DNA from: Bryobacterales bacterium
GTDB taxonomy: Bacteria > Acidobacteriota > Terriglobia > Bryobacterales > UBA6623
Reading direction: 5' to 3'
DNA: 64,000 nucleotides
Assembly (NCBI GenBank): GCA_026713545.1
Contig: JAPOOG010000150.1
Coordinates: 100,023 to 164,022 of the forward strand
Shown here piece by piece: positions 53,975-61,640 of the stretch (positions are counted from its first letter, which is position 1; every line of letters starts with the position of its first letter). The notes beneath the pieces are model-generated. The model saw only the letters and a program-made list of their open reading frames with translations, was not told where the DNA came from and did not search any database. The position numbers and the translations under genes were made by a program.

Positions 53975-54758
53975 GTGAACTGACGATATCGATCGTGTCG
54001 CCGACTTCGAGAACCTTGCCGGCTTCGGAACCGGGGATGCAAGTATTGACCGTGAGCCGGTAACAGTGGTCGAAGCGGCCTGGCTCGGCCCAGGCGGGCA
54101 GCGTCTCACGGCGCTTATCGGAAAACGTCTTCGCGAAATGGGCCGGCGTGAGGCTGCCGTCTTCCGGATTCCGCCCCGGCACGGCGCATCTTTGGCAGGG
54201 GTTGACCCCTTCGACCAGGACGTCGCCGATCCGGAAGCGCCCTTTCTCATCTCCCGGTCCGTACAGCCGGTCTTCCCAGAACGCCGGCACGCCGCCGACT
54301 TCGAGGTTCGCGCGAAAGCGGCGGCGGGTCTCCTCCAGGGTGAAGCCGAACCATGAAGCGACGGTTTTGAGCGACGCCGTGCTGACGACGGTCGGGCCCG
54401 GCGCATCGGTGTCATCCGGGAAGCCGCCGTCCGCATCGTGCTGCAAGCGGACTGCAAACCCCATCCGTTCAGCGACCCAAGACTCGATCGGCTCCTGCTC
54501 GCGGTGAGGGAAGAAAGTGGCGGAGTCCTGCCGATCGGAGAGCGTCACCTGACCGAAGCCGAAGTCGAATACGGAACGAATCCGCATGATCCGCTCGCCA
54601 GCCCGCTTGCCATTGACCACCGCGCCCTCTTCGTCGAGAAAGCGGTATTCCCGGTCATGCGCCAACGCCCCCGACCGCAGTACGACGGCTTCGGCGACAT
54701 CGTGGCCGTCGAGCGACTTGAAGGGGAAGATTCGAATGCGTGCGAGGTGCGGGTTCAT
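53958..54758 (-). CDS. MOSC-domain molybdenum-cofactor-binding protein
   Basis: 266 residues. An N-terminal MOSC beta-barrel ('I-F-P-F-K-S-L-D-G' and 'D-R-E-Y-R-F-L-D') is followed by the MOSC domain with 'R-F-R-A-N-L-E-V-G-G', 'F-R-I-G-D-V-L-V-E-G' and the conserved Cys in 'N-P-C-Q-R-C-A-V-P-G-R-N-P'. Such proteins resemble mitochondrial amidoxime-reducing components and YcbX, which reduce N-hydroxylated compounds using Moco. The C-terminal five residues come from repeat D. It is divergent from a Rieske protein gene, a plausible electron partner (inference). Confidence 0.85.
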   Translation of the reverse strand: MNPHLARIRIFPFKSLDGHDVAEAVVLRSGALAHDREYRFLDEEGAVVNGKRAGERIMRIRSVFDFGFGQVTLSDRQDSATFFPHREQEPIESWVAERMGFAVRLQHDADGGFPDDTDAPGPTVVSTASLKTVASWFGFTLEETRRRFRANLEVGGVPAFWEDRLYGPGDEKGRFRIGDVLVEGVNPCQRCAVPGRNPEDGSLTPAHFAKTFSDKRRETLPAWAEPGRFDHCYRLTVNTCIPGSEAGKVLEVGDTIDIVSSPETSS

Positions 54759-54858
54759 GTCTGCCGCCGGAAGCTCATTGTAGGGCTCCCCGCGGCCGGG
54801 TCCCGCGCCGGCAGTGCGGTAGAATCAGCCTACTGAAGCGAGTGACAGGGTCCGAGCC

Positions 54859-55407
54859 ATGACGCCTGAGCCGCCCGCAACCCGCCGGCTTGTCCGCCGG
54901 ACGTGGCTCCAAGCCTGCCTGACCGCTCTGGGCGCACAAGGCCTTCCGGCAACCGCCCCGACGCCCGGCGCATCGTATCTTCGTCTTAAAAAGCCGGTCT
55001 CGATCGCGGTCGGCGATCTCCAACTTTGGCGGCCTCATCCGTTCTCGGCGTGGGTGGACAAGCCCGCCGCGGAGGGCGAGCCCGCCGCCGAGCGCCTGCT
55101 CAAAGGCATCCTGGTGCAGGCAAGCGAGAAGCCCGGGCCGGAGAGTCTGCGAGCGCTGTGCCTGCATTGTCCGCACGAACTCTGCTACGTCCAGCTTGTC
55201 GAGGACCTGCATCACGTCCGGCTCGAGCAGAGCGCCCGCCCTGATCACCCCCTGCTGGTCTGCCCGTGCCATTTCAGCGTCTTCGATCCGCAAAAGGAGG
55301 GCGCGCTGCTCGAAGGCCCCGCGGAACGCGGCCTGTTTCGCTTCCGCTTCCAAATGCGCGATGATGTCGTCGAGATACAGGAGGTCGAGGCAGCCGCCGT
55401 GCTATAG
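54859..55407 (+). CDS. Rieske [2Fe-2S] protein with Tat-type leader
   Basis: 182 residues. The leader R-L-V-R-R-T-W-L-Q-A-C suggests Tat export or membrane anchoring. The Rieske fold is shown by C-L-H (first Cys-His pair, in 'A-L-C-L-H-C-P-H') and C-P-C-H (second pair, in 'L-V-C-P-C-H-F-S-V-F-D-P'). It transfers electrons at high potential. No cytochrome b or oxygenase gene is adjacent; the divergent MOSC gene is the nearest redox gene. The stop codon touches the start of repeat element A5. Confidence 0.8.
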   Translation: MTPEPPATRRLVRRTWLQACLTALGAQGLPATAPTPGASYLRLKKPVSIAVGDLQLWRPHPFSAWVDKPAAEGEPAAERLLKGILVQASEKPGPESLRALCLHCPHELCYVQLVEDLHHVRLEQSARPDHPLLVCPCHFSVFDPQKEGALLEGPAERGLFRFRFQMRDDVVEIQEVEAAAVL

Positions 55408-55500
55408 CCTACATTTCTCACCACCCGACGGTCGAAGCAGGCGATACGTCCGCCAGGACTTCGTTGCGCTTGCTTGCCGTGCTCAACGTACTGTTCAAGT
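55407..55500. repeat. Truncated MITE-like element A5 (type-1 core, left half)
   Basis: Starts GCCTACATTTCTCACCAC (16 of 18 terminal positions) and follows the A1 core to the paired GTAC region near 55495; the right half and end are missing. It lies directly upstream of the YVTN gene, whose binding site follows it. Confidence 0.65.
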
Positions 55501-55518
55501 CTCACGGAGAGTCGAACC

Positions 55519-56589
55519 ATGCTCAAACGTTGCCCTGTGATCGCATTGCTCCTCGTGCTGGCGGCTTGTTCAGCCGACCCGAATGGCCAGGCCCGCCAGA
55601 AACTCTACGTGCTCAGCAGCAACTCGAACGACGTTACCGTGATCGATGTCGCGACGAACGAGATCCTGACCTCTGTCGAGGTCGGAAAACTGCCTCACGG
55701 CATCGCAACACCCAAGTCCCAGTTCCCACTCTATGTCGCCACCGAAGGCGACGACGGGCTGGCGGTCGTCGACCCGGTCAACGACGCGCTGATCAAGAAA
55801 TACGACTTCTTCGGCAAGCGGCCCAACGAAATCGAATGCACCTCCGACGGCCGCTATGTCTACGTTCCGGCGATGGGTGACGGGCGCTACGAGATCTTCG
55901 ACACCCGGAAAGAAGAGATCGTTGCCCGCATCCCCACCGACGGCACGCCGCACAACACCGTGGTATCGCCTGACGACAAGTACATGTATCTCGTCCCGCA
56001 TGACCGGGGGACGCTCAGCATCGAAGCGCAACGGACGCGGGGCCGGCCCGTCAGCCTCAACAAGAAGATCTACGTCGTCGACACCGCCACACGGAGCGTC
56101 GTCGACAAGATTCAGACCGGCAACACGCCCCGGCCCACGGCGATCAGCCCCGACGGTTCGCGCCTCTACGTCAACACGGACAACCTGATGGGGTTCCTCG
56201 TCATCGACATGGCCCAGCGCGAAGTCATCCAGACGGCGGAATACACACTCACTCGCGAGGAGCAGGCCACTCCAAGCCGTTCTCACGGAATCGGCGTCTC
56301 ACCCGACGGCAAAGAGGTCTGGTCCACCAACATCAATCACGGCTTCGTTCACGCCTTCGACGTCACCCAAGACCCGCCGGTGGAAATAGCGAAGATCAAG
56401 ACAGGCAATACTCCGCTCTGGCTGACCATGACTCCCGACGGGCAGACCGTCTACACCGCAAACACCGCCGATGATACCATCTCCGTCATCGACCGGGTTA
56501 GCAAGAAGGAGCGGACGCGTATCCAGCTTCCCAAGGGCAAAGCCCCCAAGCGAATGCTCGTGCTTACCGTGCCTGAAGCTGGTTCGTGA
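55519..56589 (+). CDS. YVTN-type beta-propeller lipoprotein
   Basis: 356 residues from ATG 55519, where the signal peptide with lipobox (L-V-L-A-A-C) begins. At least six 40-45-residue blades carry the 'V-I-D-V-A-T-N-E-I', 'I-S-P-D-G-S-R-L-Y-V' and 'T-P-D-G-Q-T-V-Y-T-A-N' pattern of YVTN propellers. These surface or periplasmic proteins usually bind partners or metals; some are linked to PQQ-dependent dehydrogenases. No such enzyme is nearby. Confidence 0.88.
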   Translation: MLKRCPVIALLLVLAACSADPNGQARQKLYVLSSNSNDVTVIDVATNEILTSVEVGKLPHGIATPKSQFPLYVATEGDDGLAVVDPVNDALIKKYDFFGKRPNEIECTSDGRYVYVPAMGDGRYEIFDTRKEEIVARIPTDGTPHNTVVSPDDKYMYLVPHDRGTLSIEAQRTRGRPVSLNKKIYVVDTATRSVVDKIQTGNTPRPTAISPDGSRLYVNTDNLMGFLVIDMAQREVIQTAEYTLTREEQATPSRSHGIGVSPDGKEVWSTNINHGFVHAFDVTQDPPVEIAKIKTGNTPLWLTMTPDGQTVYTANTADDTISVIDRVSKKERTRIQLPKGKAPKRMLVLTVPEAGS

Positions 56590-56636
56590 CCGCCCTTGGC
56601 ATGAATCGGGTTGTTCTTCTGAGGAGGTGAAGGCGA

Positions 56637-57662
56637 ATGGCAAGAAATGGGTTTGTACTACGCATCGCGCCAAGCGGGGAGGATAGAGTCTCCGAGGCGT
56701 TGGAGAAAGATCATCTGATTATCGGATGGGCGAAAGCAGAAGGCCTTCTTGACCCGAAGCTTGAATGGGAAGGATTCCGAGAAATTATTCGCAAGAAGTA
56801 CCACGCCCATGATAAGGATCTGCGGGGGGCTGGTAGCGCGGGCGGACACATGTGGCGTTTCATTCGCGACATGGAGGTCGGGGATCTGGTTGTGGTCCCG
56901 TACGGCTCGGAGTTCTACGTGGGTGAGGTCAAGGGAAACGCTTTCTACGATCCAAGCAAGGTAGATGAGGACTCGGCGTACCGCCGACCAGTTCATTGGC
57001 TGAACGGCAAGATCCCCATTCCGAGAACGTACGCCAAGTCTGCATTGCTGTCGCGTATGAAGACGCGCGGGACAAGTGCGTATGCCGGGGACCTCGTGCA
57101 AGAGATTGAAGATTGTTTGGATGTAGCCCAAAGCATAGCGGATGGTGGGACCCAGCCGTCCATTGAGACGGACTTGCGAAATAAACTTATAGAGACAACG
57201 CTCAAAGAATTGCGAACCGGTCGTATGGAGGATTACGGTTTTGAAGAGCTGATCAAAGCAGTGCTGCGCGGACTAGGAGCAGTCGACCCAAAGATAGTGC
57301 CACGAAGTAAGGACAAAGGCATTGATATCTATGCAACATTTCTGGTTGCGGGCGCGTTTAGGCAAGTTGTGGGCGTTCAAGCGAAGCATTTTCAGGCGGA
57401 CCCGCCGGTAGGAGCTGATGTCGTGCGCCAGTTGACACGAGGAATCGAAGAGGGTTCGGAGCGAGTAACGCTTGGAATGGTGGTTACTTCGGGGAACTTC
57501 AGCCAAGAAGCGGAAGATGAGGCGAGACACTACGAAGAGGGCGGAGGCACCCCAATCGAACTGGTTGACGGTGAACAATTCGCCGGGCTGATCGTCGATC
57601 ACGGTCTTAATAGGGTGATACGACCCGTCGAATCGGGCGGCAATTATGCCTCGGACGGCTGA
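56637..57662 (+). CDS. Mrr-type restriction endonuclease with N-terminal PUA/EVE-like region
   Basis: 341 residues, ATG 56637 after GAGGAGGTG. The C-terminal half (from ~residue 198) is an Mrr-catalytic PD-(D/E)xK domain: 'Y-G-F-E-E-L-I-K-A-V-L' with Glu204, 'D-K-G-I-D-I-Y' with Asp230 and 'V-Q-A-K-H' with Lys250. The first ~110 residues contain 'M-W-R-F-I-R-D-M-E-V-G-D-L-V-V-V-P' and 'F-Y-V-G-E-V', like the EVE/PUA-type folds that read modified bases in type IV restriction enzymes. No methyltransferase is next to it, which fits a modification-dependent nuclease acting on foreign DNA. Confidence 0.82.
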   Translation: MARNGFVLRIAPSGEDRVSEALEKDHLIIGWAKAEGLLDPKLEWEGFREIIRKKYHAHDKDLRGAGSAGGHMWRFIRDMEVGDLVVVPYGSEFYVGEVKGNAFYDPSKVDEDSAYRRPVHWLNGKIPIPRTYAKSALLSRMKTRGTSAYAGDLVQEIEDCLDVAQSIADGGTQPSIETDLRNKLIETTLKELRTGRMEDYGFEELIKAVLRGLGAVDPKIVPRSKDKGIDIYATFLVAGAFRQVVGVQAKHFQADPPVGADVVRQLTRGIEEGSERVTLGMVVTSGNFSQEAEDEARHYEEGGGTPIELVDGEQFAGLIVDHGLNRVIRPVESGGNYASDG

Positions 57663-57742
57663 TTCACGAATCGCTCCCGAGGAAGCCGCCAGAGAAATCT
57701 CTAGTCTCAAGCTGGACCCTGAATACTTGGAGATCAGTCACG

Positions 57743-58420
57743 TCACTCAGCACTTGTTCCAGCACGGAGACTTGAGGAAGTCTGACTCACGAAGCTGTCC
57801 CAAGACCCGTAGCATCGGACAGAGGCCGTTCTCGGCCTAGGTGCAGAAGGCGTAAGCTTGAGCTTTTCAACCAATAGCCACATGTTCTGGCTGATTTTCC
57901 TCGTAACTGGACATTGCTCAAGGTTTGGGATCATCTTTTGATCAAGAAACCCGCGAGCGATCAACCAGTGACCCCGTTTATTGTTGTCTCGCCAATACTT
58001 TTCCTCCGTGGGGTTTCGCGCAGAAATTTCGCTACGTTCGAACGCCAATGACCATTGATAGAATTCCTCGCTCAACTTCACAAACAAGCCTTTCGACACT
58101 ATGACTAAGTCCAGATCAGAAGTGTTCGAAAATTTTTTGCCCAATTTTTTCGGAGCTAGTGAAGCTCCTAGACGAGCGCTGCCAACGATCCCGATTTCCT
58201 TAGCGTGCACATCTAGCCTAGCGCTCAGCCAGGAGCGGACGGACTCGTAGACTGCGGGACACTCTCGGAATGCGTGAGGGATACCCTCTGACAACCAGAG
58301 GCGAACCAGCGCTATCCGTGCCTGTTCTCCACCCCGGCCTGCGACGTCTAACACACGTCTTGGGGCGGGGTAACAATCAATGAGGTCTCGCAATGGGTCT
58401 GGAATGCTAAATGGTTCCAT
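57743..58420 (-). CDS. Small nucleotidyltransferase paired with a GT51 transglycosylase
   Basis: 225 residues. The polymerase-beta-type nucleotidyltransferase motif is complete: G80-S81 in 'G-I-V-G-S-A-R-L-G', then D102-L-D104 in 'S-N-T-S-D-L-D-L-V-I-V'. The remainder is helical with 'N-N-K-R-G-H-W-L-I' and a late 'R-C-Y-G-S-W-D-S-F'. Its start overlaps the end of the transglycosylase gene by 14 bases, so the proteins are made together. The substrate is unknown. It could nucleotidylate a protein, act like minimal toxin-antitoxin NTases, or make a nucleotide signal; a CD-NTase (CBASS) identity is not supported by an effector gene. Base composition is more A+T-rich than around it. Confidence 0.72.
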   Translation of the reverse strand: MEPFSIPDPLRDLIDCYPAPRRVLDVAGRGGEQARIALVRLWLSEGIPHAFRECPAVYESVRSWLSARLDVHAKEIGIVGSARLGASLAPKKLGKKFSNTSDLDLVIVSKGLFVKLSEEFYQWSLAFERSEISARNPTEEKYWRDNNKRGHWLIARGFLDQKMIPNLEQCPVTRKISQNMWLLVEKLKLTPSAPRPRTASVRCYGSWDSFVSQTSSSLRAGTSAE

Positions 58421-59048
58421 CGCTGTATATCGGGCTCAGTAGCCAAGCTTTCTCTGTAGAATTTCTCAACGAAATCAGATGGGCTGCACGGCTCTGAATT
58501 CTTTGTTTTCGCTCGCGACTCAAGCTGAGCGGTTCCGGATACTTTAGTCGCGCGACAAGCATTGCCGATTCGAATTCGCTTGCCGAAACCGGGTCGAGGG
58601 GAACCCGTAAACAAGCCTGCTTGAAGCCGTTCATCCGCCAGCCGTAGTATGCGACCCAGAGATAGAGAGCAGACAGCCGGTCGCGTCCGATATGGCGAGT
58701 CAAGCGAACTGCGAGAACAATTTCGAGTAGCTTGCGTCGCCATGTCCGCTCGTAGCGCCCTGTTACGGTTCGCACACACTGCATAGCAATCGTCGATCCC
58801 CCCTGCCGACGCCCACAGAAGGCCGTCTTCCATATGGCTCTACACAGGGCTATGGGGTCCACCCCGGGGTGGTGATGAAACCGATGATCCTCTCCGGCAA
58901 CTAAGAACTGACACATCTGATGGGTTGGCTTCAGAGAACCAGAGGAATCCATCTCTGCAATGATATGGTCCACCTTGGTTTGGAGTCTTTTCCACTCTCC
59001 CCTATACAGTGTCGCTGTCATACGACGCCCTTTCCGGTGTGTTTCCAT
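58407..59048 (-). CDS. Stand-alone GT51 peptidoglycan glycosyltransferase domain protein
   Basis: 213 residues (ATG 59048, or ATG 59021 with GGAAAGG before it). GT51 motifs in order: 'G-E-D-H-R-F-H-H-H-P-G' with catalytic Glu53, 'Q-G-G-S-T-I-A-M-Q', 'R-R-K-L-L-E-I' with Glu109, and 'A-L-Y-L-W-V-A-Y-Y-G'. There is no membrane anchor, no signal peptide and no transpeptidase, so it is not an ordinary MtgA or class A PBP. GT51 enzymes polymerise lipid II; a cytoplasmic version would be on the wrong side of the membrane. Its role is therefore unclear. Overlaps the nucleotidyltransferase gene; close to an Mrr nuclease gene. Confidence 0.75.
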   Translation of the reverse strand: METHRKGRRMTATLYRGEWKRLQTKVDHIIAEMDSSGSLKPTHQMCQFLVAGEDHRFHHHPGVDPIALCRAIWKTAFCGRRQGGSTIAMQCVRTVTGRYERTWRRKLLEIVLAVRLTRHIGRDRLSALYLWVAYYGWRMNGFKQACLRVPLDPVSASEFESAMLVARLKYPEPLSLSRERKQRIQSRAAHLISLRNSTEKAWLLSPIYSDGTI

Positions 59049-59279
59049 GCTCTTTGTGCTCCAGTTCTTCGCCGTCCTTGCTGTCTAGAATTACCCGGGG
59101 AACATCAGATACGCTTGGGGGTTGTCTCCGTCCCGCCCCGGTGGATGGCCAGCGTATGGGGCAGCAATTATGCCCGACATATACCCTCATCCCAGAAGTG
59201 ACATTTCCGAACTAGCCGGCAACAGCCCAGCCATGGGCCTCAAAGAACAGGCGGGTTTTCTCAGCGAGCCCGGCCGTAG

Positions 59280-60176
59280 TCAGCGGCTTGGCGGGAAACT
59301 CCTGGCGCACCGGAAGCCTATATTCGGGCTCTGCTCCCGAGGCCGCGCGTAACTTCGATAGGCGCACGTCAAATACTTCGCCACATCGGCCCAGGACCCG
59401 CCGCGCAGCATGCGGTACATCCCCTCATCGGGCCCGCGCGGGTTCTTCCCGGGGGACCGCTCGTAGTAGAGCCGGTCATAGCGGTCAAAGCACCACTCCC
59501 AGACATTGCCCGCCATGTCGCACAGTCCGAACGTGTTCCTGGGAAACCGGCAGACCGGGCGCGGGCCGTCGAGCACATTGAAATGCGCCTGCACGCCCTT
59601 GTCCGGCTCCTCCTCCCCCCAGGGAAACTTGGCCCCCTCGGCCATCCCGCGCGCCGCCCGCTCCCATTCGGCCTCCGTCGGAAGGCGCTTTCCCAACGAT
59701 TCGCAGTAGGCCGTGGCCTCGAACCAGTTCACGTTCACAACCGGATGTTTCTCCCCGCCCGCCGGGAGCTCGCCGTCCAGCCAATGGAACGGCCGCTCCC
59801 GCCCCGTCGCCTCGAGAAACCGCAGATACGCCTCGTTCGTCACCTCGTGCTCATCGAGGTAGAACGGATCGACATGGATTCTCTTCGCGGGCCGATCGTC
59901 CTTGAGGAGCGTCGGCTGCCACTTCAAGCCGTCATCGGGAAGAGGATGGGACCGCCCTCGCAGAAACTCACCGCCGGGGATAAACACCATACCCGGCTCG
60001 GCGGCGAGCAGCGACAGCGCCATGACCCCGAGCAGCAGGCAAGACAGCCGAAGGAAGCGGAGTACGCGCCCCGGCGGGCCGTGCCGGTTTTGATTGCAGG
60101 CGGCTACATCAACGGAAGGTTGCGCGGAACGAAGCCGACCCGCACAGAAACTAACCGTAGATTTCGGAAATCTCAT
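59280..60176 (-). CDS. SUMF1/FGE-sulfatase-domain protein lacking the FGE cysteine pair
   Basis: About 298 residues if started at ATG 60176, which overlaps the DUF1501 gene by 26 bases. The only other ATG (60020) would cut the signal peptide (F-L-R-L-S-C-L-L-L-G-V-M-A-L-S-L-L-A). Family motifs: 'F-Y-L-D-E-H-E-V-T-N-E-A-Y', 'R-L-P-T-E-A-E-W-E-R-A-A-R-G', 'D-M-A-G-N-V-W-E-W', 'L-R-G-G-S-W' and 'I-G-F-R-C-A'. The two catalytic cysteines of true formylglycine-generating enzyme, which follow G-G-S, are not present, so it is unlikely to activate sulfatases. Last gene of a DUF1549/DUF1553-DUF1501 operon. Confidence 0.82.
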   Translation of the reverse strand: MRFPKSTVSFCAGRLRSAQPSVDVAACNQNRHGPPGRVLRFLRLSCLLLGVMALSLLAAEPGMVFIPGGEFLRGRSHPLPDDGLKWQPTLLKDDRPAKRIHVDPFYLDEHEVTNEAYLRFLEATGRERPFHWLDGELPAGGEKHPVVNVNWFEATAYCESLGKRLPTEAEWERAARGMAEGAKFPWGEEEPDKGVQAHFNVLDGPRPVCRFPRNTFGLCDMAGNVWEWCFDRYDRLYYERSPGKNPRGPDEGMYRMLRGGSWADVAKYLTCAYRSYARPREQSPNIGFRCARSFPPSR

Positions 60177-61560
60177 CCGTCGGGATGTAGCCGTTCGCGC
60201 CCAGCGGATCGACGTACACATACGGGCGCCCCGAAGGAGTATTGCGAATCTGCCTGGACCAGTCAATCCCCAGCGCCGAATACATGGTCGCCAGAACGTT
60301 CTCGTTGCGAGGCTGTTGCTTGTGGGCCCAACCCGTCTCCGCGCACTTCGCGCCGCTCGCATCGGACGCTCCGTGCCGCACGCCGCCCTTCACGCCCGCC
60401 CCCGCGAACAGCGCCGGGTAAACCGGGTTGTGATGGTCACGACCATCCATGTTGTTCAGCGCGCCCGGTGTCCGGCCGAACTCGCTCATATTCACGACCA
60501 GCGTCTCGTCGAGCAGGGTCTTCTCCGGATTGGTCTTTGACGGAATCGTCGAGAGATCCTCGAGCAACGCCGAGAAGGCCTGATCGTACTCGGCGCAAAG
60601 CGTGTAGTGATTCGCGTTTTTCGAATGATCCCAGATGTAGGTGTGGTGGTCCCAACCGGGGTGGCAGATATGAATGTAGTGTGTTCCGGCATCCTGAGCC
60701 AACACATTCCGCGCCAGGATCGAAGAGATGCCCGCACGGTGCGTTCCGTAGCGCTGCTTGTCTTCCTCGGTGACGCGAAACGCCGCCGGCCAGCGCTCAT
60801 CCGAAAGCAGGCTATAGGCCGCGCTGTAGAAGTCGTCGTAGCTCGACATCTTCCGCCCGAAGCCGGAAAGCCGCTTGTGTCCGACGTCTCGCAACTTGCT
60901 CAAGAGCGCCCAGCGTTCTTCCAGCAGCTCCACCATCTTCTGATCGAACGACGGTGAATCCACCGCCGACTCGGTATTGATGTCAACCACCGAGAACCGC
61001 GCCGGAAGGAACCCCGTCGACAGAGCCCCGGCCGAACCCTTCTCCAAGTTGAACGACAGGTACGTGGGGAAGGTATCGGCCGGACGCCGCCGCTCTTCCA
61101 ACTCGGCGGCGATCACCGAGCCGATCGCGGGGATCTCGCGCGCAAACGCCAGGTTCATCTGCCGTCCGGTCTGCAGGTAATACTGCGCCCGGAAGTGCAC
61201 CTCTTCATGGCTCTTCATCGATCGCACGACGGCGATCTTGTCCATGTGCTTCGACATCTTCGGCAGCAGGCGCTGCGACATGTGCAGGTCGGGCGCCAAC
61301 TGCGTCATCTCGAGGTCTTTGGGCGTCCCGGCGGTTTCCTTGAAATCGTATGACTCGACGTGGCTGATCGCGCCCGACATCTCGTAGAAGAGAACGTTCC
61401 GGGCGGTCCCGCGAGGCTGCACCTTGGCGCCGGTTTGCTTGGCGGATACCTGCAGCGGCCACACGCCGTCCATCGAGGCGCCGAGAAGACCGAGCCCGCC
61501 CAGCCGCAGCAGATCGCGCCGCGACCCCGGCAGGTCTCCTACTTTTCCAGGCTTCGTCAT
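60151..61560 (-). CDS. DUF1501 protein with Tat leader
   Basis: 469 residues behind a GGGAGG site. The leader S-R-R-D-L-L-R-L-G-G-L-G-L-L-G is twin-arginine like. Alkaline-phosphatase-like DUF1501 landmarks: 'S-H-V-E-S-Y-D-F-K', 'H-P-G-W-D-H-H', 'V-V-N-M-S-E-F-G-R-T-P' and 'G-R-D-H-H-N'. DUF1501 proteins are nearly always encoded with DUF1549/DUF1553 proteins, as here (80-base gap). Abundant in Planctomycetes and Solibacter-like Acidobacteria; function not established, thought to involve polysaccharide handling or the cell surface. Confidence 0.92.
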   Translation of the reverse strand: MTKPGKVGDLPGSRRDLLRLGGLGLLGASMDGVWPLQVSAKQTGAKVQPRGTARNVLFYEMSGAISHVESYDFKETAGTPKDLEMTQLAPDLHMSQRLLPKMSKHMDKIAVVRSMKSHEEVHFRAQYYLQTGRQMNLAFAREIPAIGSVIAAELEERRRPADTFPTYLSFNLEKGSAGALSTGFLPARFSVVDINTESAVDSPSFDQKMVELLEERWALLSKLRDVGHKRLSGFGRKMSSYDDFYSAAYSLLSDERWPAAFRVTEEDKQRYGTHRAGISSILARNVLAQDAGTHYIHICHPGWDHHTYIWDHSKNANHYTLCAEYDQAFSALLEDLSTIPSKTNPEKTLLDETLVVNMSEFGRTPGALNNMDGRDHHNPVYPALFAGAGVKGGVRHGASDASGAKCAETGWAHKQQPRNENVLATMYSALGIDWSRQIRNTPSGRPYVYVDPLGANGYIPTDEISEIYG

Positions 61561-61640
61561 CAGAACACCTCCCTATCACAAACCGCTCCGGCCACTGCCC
61601 AACGCAGGGACGCGGCATGCCGCGCCCTCTTCCCCCACCT

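Noticed and set aside
56637..57662. Complete restriction-modification system
   Set aside because: No methyltransferase or specificity gene is adjacent.
57743..58420. CBASS cyclic-nucleotide synthase
   Set aside because: The nucleotidyltransferase site is present, but there is no membrane, nuclease or phospholipase effector of CBASS type and no Cap2/Cap3-like gene. The partner is a GT51 protein.
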